Positions 48,901 through 57,900 of a DNA stretch of 64,000 nucleotides are shown here, piece after piece (position 1 is the first letter of the stretch; every line of letters starts with the position of its first letter). The position numbers and the translations under genes are program-made. Under the pieces are notes generated by a model that saw only the letters and a program-made list of their open reading frames with translations, made no database searches and was not told the origin of the DNA. Origin of the DNA: Anaspis maculata (Eukaryota; Arthropoda; Insecta; Coleoptera; Scraptiidae); contig OX421964.1 of the NCBI GenBank assembly GCA_949128115.1, positions 32,604,177-32,668,176 of the forward strand, in the 5' to 3' direction.

Positions 48901-51900
48901 AAAATTAACGGCAGTATTTGCCTCAAAATCTTGAACCAGAGGGTTGGTTAGTTGATTGATTAGTTGAATGCCAGCGGTTCAAGTACCGTATGATCGAAAA
49001 CTTTCCTCCTCTAGGCTGGCTGTGTTCTGGTAAATGAGGCTGTCTTTGGGAGGCTGATGTTGGCCAGGCCACAGCCTGCCTAGAGGAGGAAAGTTTTTTA
49101 TCATACGGCATTTTATTTTGACAAGGATTTTTTTCATGATTTTGCTGAATTTGTTGTTCTACAAAGTGATTCAAAAATTGCGGACACGAACTTCACTGCG
49201 TTCAAAAGAAGTCATCAAGAACTTTTGGCTTTCAAAGATGAAGATTTTTTTCATGAGCCCTTGATGCTTTCCTAACTAAATACTAGTAGGTATGAACTAG
49301 AGCTCGTATCCAACAATTCTAAATCACTGTGTGACTACTTGCGATATTTTGTTGAATGAGAATTTCACCTGTGGGCTATGCGAGGAGCGCTTCTGGAACG
49401 GCCTCCGCTTCGAATCTTCGGTGGGCAAGGTTCGCCTCTCGTTCCTCCCCGACGACGAACTACTATAGAATCTTCTACCCCTATTGTAATTGGCGTCCAT
49501 GGATCGCGTCTTTAGGCTATTCGAAACGGTGGTTTCGCGATGTGGAGGCACTGCAGGTGGATCAGTGGCGGGTAATGTGTCCGCCCTGGTCTTCTGGAGC
49601 AACGGATGGACGATTTCCGAGTACTCGTCGTCTTCTTCGACTGGAGAAGGCGGCAGCGGCGGGAAATCCAGCACTTCGACCCTCACTGGAAAATCTGCCG
49701 ACGTCGACGTCGGCATCCTGATGTTCTCTCTGTGCGCTATCAGCATTTCCTTGGCGCTTTCCGACTTCTGTATCCCGTTCCTCTTCGGCGGCACGTAGTC
49801 CTTGGCGCCTTCTATCAGCAGCTGCCTGTAGTACTCTTCCGATCTCTGGATTTCGCTCTGACTGCACGACTTCTGCAAATCGTTAGGCTTGTATTTTGAT
49901 TCCCTGACGGGTTTGGACGGAGCCCTGCGTTTCTCCCTTTTACTGTTCAGAGACTCGACTCCGTTCAGTATGCACCTGTCGTCTTGGATCACTTCGATAT
50001 CACGTCTTTCTAACAATTCACTTATGTTTTGCTCGATCTGCCTCAGTGGCGATATTTCCGCACTTTGAAGCGAGCTGTCTTCTTCTTCTTCCACCGTCAC
50101 GTCCAGTTCTCTTCTCGGAGTGTTGTACTCGTCTGCGTTCAGGCTCGGTAAAGAAACGACACGGACAATCGAAGGCGGCACCAGATCCAACGCGGACTCC
50201 GCTTGCATATCAAAGTTTTCGATGTTTCCTTCTCTCATTAGCGATTTGATGTTGTCGAACGTGGTGCTGTGCTTTTTGAATTCGTTATGCAAAGGAGTGC
50301 TGCTCCGGGAACTGGACAGGGGCGATGAGCTGTCTTGGCTTAAGTGTCTCGAATTATTCAAGTCTAAGCTGTACCTAGACTTGGGAGAGTTAAGCTCTTG
50401 ACTCAGGCGCGAGCATCCCAAATCTATGCTGTACCTCGAGTTTGGAGTATTCAGTCTGCCGTAAGCTTCGGAACTCAGCCTCGAATTCAGCGATGAATTC
50501 GACGTCAAGTTGCTACCTAACAGTGTTCTATTTTTGCCTTTACGGATGACGTAAGTGCTGGTTCCGGAAATATTGTGCTGTAACTCAGGCGGTAGTGCTA
50601 CGTCTGAGTCGGGAGATGTGATGCCGTCTTCTGGTGGCTCAGGCCAATCGTCGAACTCTTTGAGTCGGGTGGGAATTGAACTGGTGCTCGAATGCGATCC
50701 AGATTTTCGTCTTCGTCTGCCGATTACTTTGGTGCTGCCTGGGGTTAGATCGGCGGCGTCATCGAGTGGCACCTCCCAAGCTATGCTTGCGCGTTTGTTG
50801 ACTGGTGGAGGCGGAGGCGGCAGCATTTCCTCCAGAGAATCATCCGAGAAGTGCTCGTCATCCGCTAGTTCGCTAAGCGGACGTAAAGCGTTTTCTTCCA
50901 GGTCACTCGAGAGGTTGTCTTCGCTGCCTCTTCTTCTCACCTCTCTGTGACGTTCAAGAGCGGTGGGAATTGTTCGTGGAGGTACTCTAGTTGGTGAGGT
51001 AAGCGGGTAGATTCCATGTTGGAAGGGGAGACTGCCGAAACGGTATCCGGGCGGCGGGGGCGGCGGATTCAGCGTGAAATCGTTGTTTTCCCACCCGTAC
51101 GGGCGTTGGTGCCTCGTCTTCGGCTGAAAAACATCGAAACAATGAGTATAAAAGTATCGCAACGGCTAATGACGGACTTACCAAAGTTGTTTGTGTGGCA
51201 GTGTGGATGGGATCAGGTAAGCCGTTAGTGATGGGCGCGTAATCGTTATTCTGGAACTTTTGTGGGGGTGGAATCGTTTCTACCCGTATCGGTATTTGCG
51301 TTAGGGGAAATCCGCGTGTGTTCCTGCTGCCGTTCTTTGATCTATGCGACGGTGAAACTCTGAAATTCGCATTGCATTAGGACTCTGTTGCTATGAGTGT
51401 GGGTGTCTGCGTGAAGTTAATGATGCTGAAAAAAATTCGGCACAAGAACTCACTTTGGGAGCAGCGTGGCTATGAGCCTCTGCGCCTCTTCCGGCGGTGG
51501 CGGGAAGTCGTTGACGTCCCCCGGTAGCATTATGGGCGGCGGAGGGGGCGACTGAGTGGCGTTTTCGTGGTAGATAGGCACCTCGTCCAAGGGTTTGAAG
51601 GCCAAGTTGAACTTTGCTTTGCGACCGTTCATGCTCATGTAGCCGTCATCCTCTGACTGATGACCCAGCGAGGGACTCTCGTCGTCGGGTGTAGAGGAAA
51701 CGTTTCCCGTGGTCGAGTTGGTGGTGCTGCTGGCCTGGCGCAGTTGCGGCGTCGACGTCGATGTTGTAATTTGTTGTATCTGTCGGGCAATTCGGATGGG
51801 ATTAGAACTTAATTTTCTTCAACAACATTCGGTACAAAGTTTATTAGTGCTAGGAAAAGATCGACAGTTGGATACAAGCAGACTTTTTCGTAAAGATCAA

Positions 51901-54900
51901 GATGGCGCTCGGTGATAGGTTAATAAACAGTATGGAGTAATTTTGTGGAGTTTTCTGCACCCGGATAGAGTGATTCCAGCGGGAATGACGCTGTATTTTC
52001 TTTGATATTGACTAAAACAAGGGCTAGCGAATACACGGATATGTTCTAGAGCACCCTCGGAAGCTTGAAGCGCCCAATTCCAGCCCCACTAACAAAGAAA
52101 AAAACAGAAGACAAAGAGAAGGAGACAAAATGATAAGTAAAAAAATTGCAAGGTAGAATGGTACATACCTACAATGCAATATTTTGAAGCTTATCTAAGA
52201 ACAGTAGAAGGAAATTAAAAAGTGAAATTTCTTACAGGGCCTGCAGAGATCTCAACATGGATAACTACAAGGAGGGAATTGCAACTGCAGCAATTAAGAG
52301 TATTAAGACATCATCAGTAAAAGTGTTGCAAAGCGTTCAGCACAGGCGACTCCAGCAGAAGCGTGCAAATCATCAAGGAGCCGAACTTTCACGGATCTAC
52401 TGAAAGCAGCTGAAGAACAAATGGCGGACAACTGGACACCGCTCCAAAAGTGAAATGAATGGCCACGTGATAACCTTTTCCGTGGCGTTCACATGTCTCG
52501 CACTGAAGTTGATGCGGACAGTAGGAAAACAAAGAATGTGCAGGTATTAAATGCTGATATCCACTTGTCTATTTCAACAGAATTATATGTATTCCAACTA
52601 CGGACGTTGCTCATTAGCACAAAGGACTCACAAACGAAGGATTCAGCAATTCCGCAATTACTTCCTCATGTCTGGATGCCTCAAAGCCAGCTTCGAATTT
52701 CTTTGAGTCCCAGTAGACACTATAGCTTCGATCAGAGAATTGGTCTTTGGGGAGTCAAATCATTCAAAAGGCGCCACATGATTGAGAAACAATGCAGGAG
52801 TGAAGAATTAAAAACTTCTGCTTGCGCCATAGTATTCATCAGAGTCCTAAGACAAATCCTTCTATCCTCCTGGACCCGTTTTTCATTTTTAATAATAAAA
52901 GAAGTTTCCTCTAACGGATAATCCAAGAATCCTAAGACAAAGTTTCACTGCTTTGGAATCCTAGCAGTATTCTTTTGCCAAGAAACCAACTCACGAGTTG
53001 ACTCCATCTTACCTTCGGTAGTGAGCAAAAAAATCTCGTTTCTAGTGAGCAACTGTGCTTACAGCCAGCAATGATGGCTTTCTCGTGAAACTGAAGCTGG
53101 CATTAGAGTTAGATACTTCATGACGATTTGGAAAAGGGTACGTACCTACTGCCTCTACTTCATCCCAGAGAGAAGCACGGCTTTCAATTTCAGCGTTGGG
53201 ATGCAATAATGATTAGGCCAGAAAAGGCTACGAAAGTTTCTGGTATTCACTTAAAAAGTTTGCCTGTTGAACAATGGAATTTAAGCTGTGAAATAAATCG
53301 CTAAGCAATTGGTGAAGGGTTGAACATAATGAAGAGCAGGCAGAGGATTACCGGAATCACGTCATATCGGTTATATTGCACCAGAAGGCTCGTGGTTGAA
53401 GAGCTGACCATCAACAATTAAGACTCTGGGTATGCAGTACCTAACGTGTCTAATAATTTGCACTGATGCAAATTTGAAACAAAAAGTCTGCTTCAACCTG
53501 TATCAAATCTATGCCGCAATTCCTAACTCAACGATGCGACTACAAGTCGAAGTCCCTCAAACGAAATTAATGTGAATTCGTCGCGCAAATAATGAACGCG
53601 GTGGGTCATTCGTATTCGAATAAAAATTAACATAATCTGTGACAATACGAACTGCTAAATTAATAACAAAACAGGAAAGTGTCTAGGTTGGTACAAACTT
53701 ACATTCTGAACCTGGTTGGCATTTTCCACGTCGTCGAACTCGGACAGGACCCGATCCAGCAACTCGATGGAACGCTGCACGTCGTCACTGCCTCCTCTGA
53801 AAAGACGGATTCAATTAGCATCTTTGATGATGGGAAACGAGTAAAAACGTGGGCACCAGACAGACAACAGCAGACACTTTCAATATCATACTTTCGCTCA
53901 TTTGCAACAATGACATTGATATACAATAATCATCACAGTACCTACATAACTGTGAAATGTGAATTTCGCTCGATAATCGATGGAAAGCCAGATAGTTGTG
54001 TGGGCGATTGAACTCTTCTTGTGTGAGGAACTCACCATGTGTTGGTGCGTAGGATACGAGATAATAGCGAGAGTTGATTAAGAACTTAATTACACAAGGC
54101 AAACGGAATCTCGATTTCAAGCTAAATACGAAATAGTAGCCTTGCTAATGTCGGATGATGGTCGAAACAAAAGAATGGCAGATGATGCCGACTCCTCTGC
54201 ACAATGGAAACTAATTAATATTATACGGAGCGTAATCTCGGGCCTAAATCTGGGAGTGATGTACTTTTCTCTTTTGTTCAGTGGTTGTATGCTCCATCAA
54301 GGGGGCGGAATGAGGTGCAAAATGCTAATTAAGTATGCACACTAGCTCATGACGATGCAAACTACCCGCGCGGTACTTTGCTGGTAAATTTACAAAGGGA
54401 ACGTCTTGCGAGACACCCCAGCACGAGCCTGTAGTATAATTTCCCTAAACAAGATTACAGCATTACCTCTCGGATGCATCGGAGATTTGCATCCGGTGTG
54501 GCTGGGGACTGCGCAGCATTTGCTTGGGATTAATTAATCGTCCGTTTAAATAACTATTAGTTCAGAAATGCATGCAGACGGTGATTAATTTAAAATATTG
54601 CAGCGGCAACAACGGCTTTCTAGAGAAGATCCAGGACGAACGTAACTTCTGGGGGGGGGGGGCCGGTTGAACATTTTGTGAATTATTGCTGTTTTACAGA
54701 AAATATTACATGAAGCAAGCACGACACTATAGCTCCCATTACTACTGATTATTACCTAGAATAGATACACAGAAATACTACTTCAGTGGTCAAGAATCCC
54801 AAGGTTCAACCCTTTCCTGCTCGCCCAGAAGGGCTACCTAGATACGATTACATCAGCATGTACAATTATTTCATCTACTACCATCAGTTAAAGCAACCAC

Positions 54901-57900
54901 AAGATAAGGAAAATGCCGATGAACAGGATATTCATTCGCTGTTTCCAATTCAGATTGTTTCTCTTTGAGTTGCTGGTCCCATTAGAAGAATTGAAAGGGT
55001 TCCTGTCGGGCAGCAAGTCAGCAGAATGGAAAAGTCTAAATGGCAAGTCGCCATGGGATGGATATGGCTTTGACAGATTGTTTCCCAAGACGGATTTAAT
55101 CAGGGTTGAGCGTTGCTCTGAGGAATACGACGGCAATAAAAGGCAATGGATTATGCCAGTAAACCGATTTCTTTTTATGCGTTACCTTTGGGTTTTATAT
55201 GGGATCTCAGATAAATTAAACATGGATTGGTGCAACGGACGAGAAAAGAGACGAGAAGCATATCAGCTGATGAAGCAGGAGGCACAAGAATCGAAAAATT
55301 AAATTACGCATGCTAATGTCGCGTCGTAAAGCAGAAACCTCATTTAAAAACCATTAAAGTGTCTTTAAGGCATATTTTGAGCACGCCGCGGGTTGGCTCG
55401 TTCACATGGAACTTTATACCGAACTCCTTTGAAAGATAACATTAACATTCAAGTTAACATTCTTGTCTGATTGTCAGGGCCGATTCTGACTCGTCGGCCG
55501 CCCTTGTGCGAAAAATATTTGGCCGCCCGTCAGCTGTAACCCCGAAGCAATTTTCTGACGGGTGCGCCCGGGGTCCCTGGAAATTGCACCGCAGGCGATT
55601 TTTTTTGCGGGCCTGAAGCCGCCAAGACCCCCATTTTCAATAGAATTATAATCTATATTGCGCTAAATGCTTACGTTCATGGCTACCTCACTTTAGCATA
55701 CCACATTGATGTTCTTAGGTACCCACTTAGGTATACCTATCAATTTATATTGATTTTGTAGTTGAATGGAATCGGAAAAAGCTATTCAAATAGATAGTTG
55801 TCTATCGATAAGAAGACAAAACCCAGAAAAGTGTCATAATTATTGGTAAAATACCTCTAGTCTTGGAATAAAATTTAAAACACAACTTGCAAAATTCTGC
55901 AAACAAAAAAAAATGACAAATCTGATACATATCAAGTACAGGGTGATTCATGAGTGACCTTACATAGGATAATGGGAGATAGAAGACTTTGAGGCGAGTC
56001 AGGATCCACTAAGAAATTTTTTTTCTCCAATGGTTACGAAGATACAGAGTGTTTTGTGTGTTTCGTATGAAATTTTGATAAGCGATATTTCTGAAACGGC
56101 CAAAGGTATTTTGTTGAAATCTACCAATAATATTTCTCTGTTGGAACTCATCCCGAAGCCATACCGAGTAAGTCAAAATCCAGGGCCGGGCTAGAAAAAA
56201 AGTGCCCCTTTTTTGTTTCATCAAAAAGTACATTTTCTGACCGCTTTTCTAAAAAACTGCCAGCGGATTCAAAAAGCTAAGGAAAAGTGCTTTAAGAATC
56301 ACTCTTCAATTTAGATGGCACACCTAAACCGTTTCGACATAAAAATATAAAGTAAAATATAAACATAGTAAAATTTGTGGGTGAGTTCCCATTTTCAACC
56401 GGACATAATCGACTCATTGTTTGATTGGATTTATTAAAATTCATTTTTTGGCTTGTCTCTGTTGAATAGAAGGGCTTGGTTGAAAGGAAAATTCCAGAGC
56501 CGACCATTTTTTTTTGTGACAAAATCGAGAGTGAAACCAAAATTTGACTCGATTTGGTCGTAAAAAAAATCTTTGGTTATGGAATTTTTCTTCCTACTAA
56601 GCTCTTCTATTCCACAGAGACAAGCTTAAAAATGAATTTGAATGAATTCAATCAAACAATGAGTCGATTATGTCCGGTCAAAAATGGAAACTTACCCACA
56701 AATTTTACTTTTATTTTTTATGTCGAAACGGTTCAGGTGTGCCATCTAAATTGAAGAATGATTCTTGAAGCATTTTTCCTTAGCTTTTCGAATCCGTTAG
56801 CAGTTTTTCAGAAAATCAGTCAGAAAATGTACTTTTTGATCAAATAAAAAAGGGGCACATTTTTTTAATCCTGGCCCTGGGTTCTGACTCACTCAGTATG
56901 GCTTCATGGTGAGTTCCAATAGAGAAATATTACTGGTGAATTTCAAGAAAATATCTCTAGCCGTTTCAGAAATATCGCTTATCAAAGTTCCATACGAAAC
57001 ACACAAAACACCATGTATCTTCGTAACCAATGAAGAAAACAAAATTTCTCCAGTGGATCCTAACTCGCCTTGAAGTCCTCTATCTCCCATTAGCCTATGT
57101 AAGGTCATTCATGGATCACCCTGTATATAAAAGGTACTAGGTCTATGAGTAATTAGTAAGTGCTAGGTATACCTACTAATGGCCAGTATTTCGATTTCCT
57201 AAAAAAGTTTTGTATAGGCTATTTGGCAAATGAACCATTCGCAAAGTTCATCAGCCAAACAGACTATCCGAAATGTTATCAAGAGATGAAAATTCTGGCC
57301 CTTCCTTATAATATCGAAGTCGGTGATGAATACATATATGACAGGTACTTTAGACGATATTGACGGAATAAAAGTCAATAACGAACAAAATTAAGGTATT
57401 TATCTGAGAAAGGGCGTCCACCTCGACTCCATTTTTGACAACTCGTATTTTTTCGACACCAAAAATCATATACATTTTTTTCAACACTCAATTTTTTGTT
57501 CAAAAAATTTTCGCCGCCCTTGAATTTTGGCCGCCCTTGTGCAGGGGCACTCCCAGCACACCACTCAGAATCGGCCCTGACAGTGAGAGAAAAATCGAGA
57601 AATTAAGTTTGCCAGGTTGTGGGTTCAACGTTCAACTTTGTGATATTACACAATTTGGCCAAGTTTCGCTTATTGGCGAAATAACTTCACAAACTGAAAC
57701 TGGCTGCAGCCGTTATGATTCGGGCTACGCGCGCTATGTACGCTACAATTTCCCATCTATCTGTGTGGTCACGGTCGGTATGGTAATGGGGAAATTAACG
57801 GGCGTTTTAGATTATGCAATTATCGGGGAAACTCTGCCTGTGCCTGCTTCTTCTTCCAGGTTCGCTCTCGGGCTGTGAGGCGTCTGGGTCTGGTCGAAGC

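Larger units (their letters stand above)
55473..57584. mobile_element. TIR element with CAGGGCCGATTCTGA ends, about 2.1 kb
   Basis: TGTCAGGGCCGATTCTGA at 55473 and TCAGAATCGGCCCTGACA at 57567-57584 are inverted. GGCCGCCCTTGTGC occurs just inside both ends in the same orientation. Such CAGGGCCG ends are common in hAT-type elements, but no clear 8-bp duplication is visible. A foldback (55937-57125) sits inside. Confidence 0.7.

Noticed and set aside
50046..50950. Plus-strand frames opposite the adaptor exon 5
   Set aside because: Shadows of the coding strand caused by its GC-rich codons.
52493..52921. 142-codon plus-strand frame in adaptor intron 2
   Set aside because: No recognised motif, no start context, and it lies antisense to a well-supported intron.
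54035..54120. Possible extra adaptor exon ending at a GTGAGT donor on the minus strand
   Set aside because: No convincing acceptor, and inserting it breaks the good phase match between exons 1 and 2.
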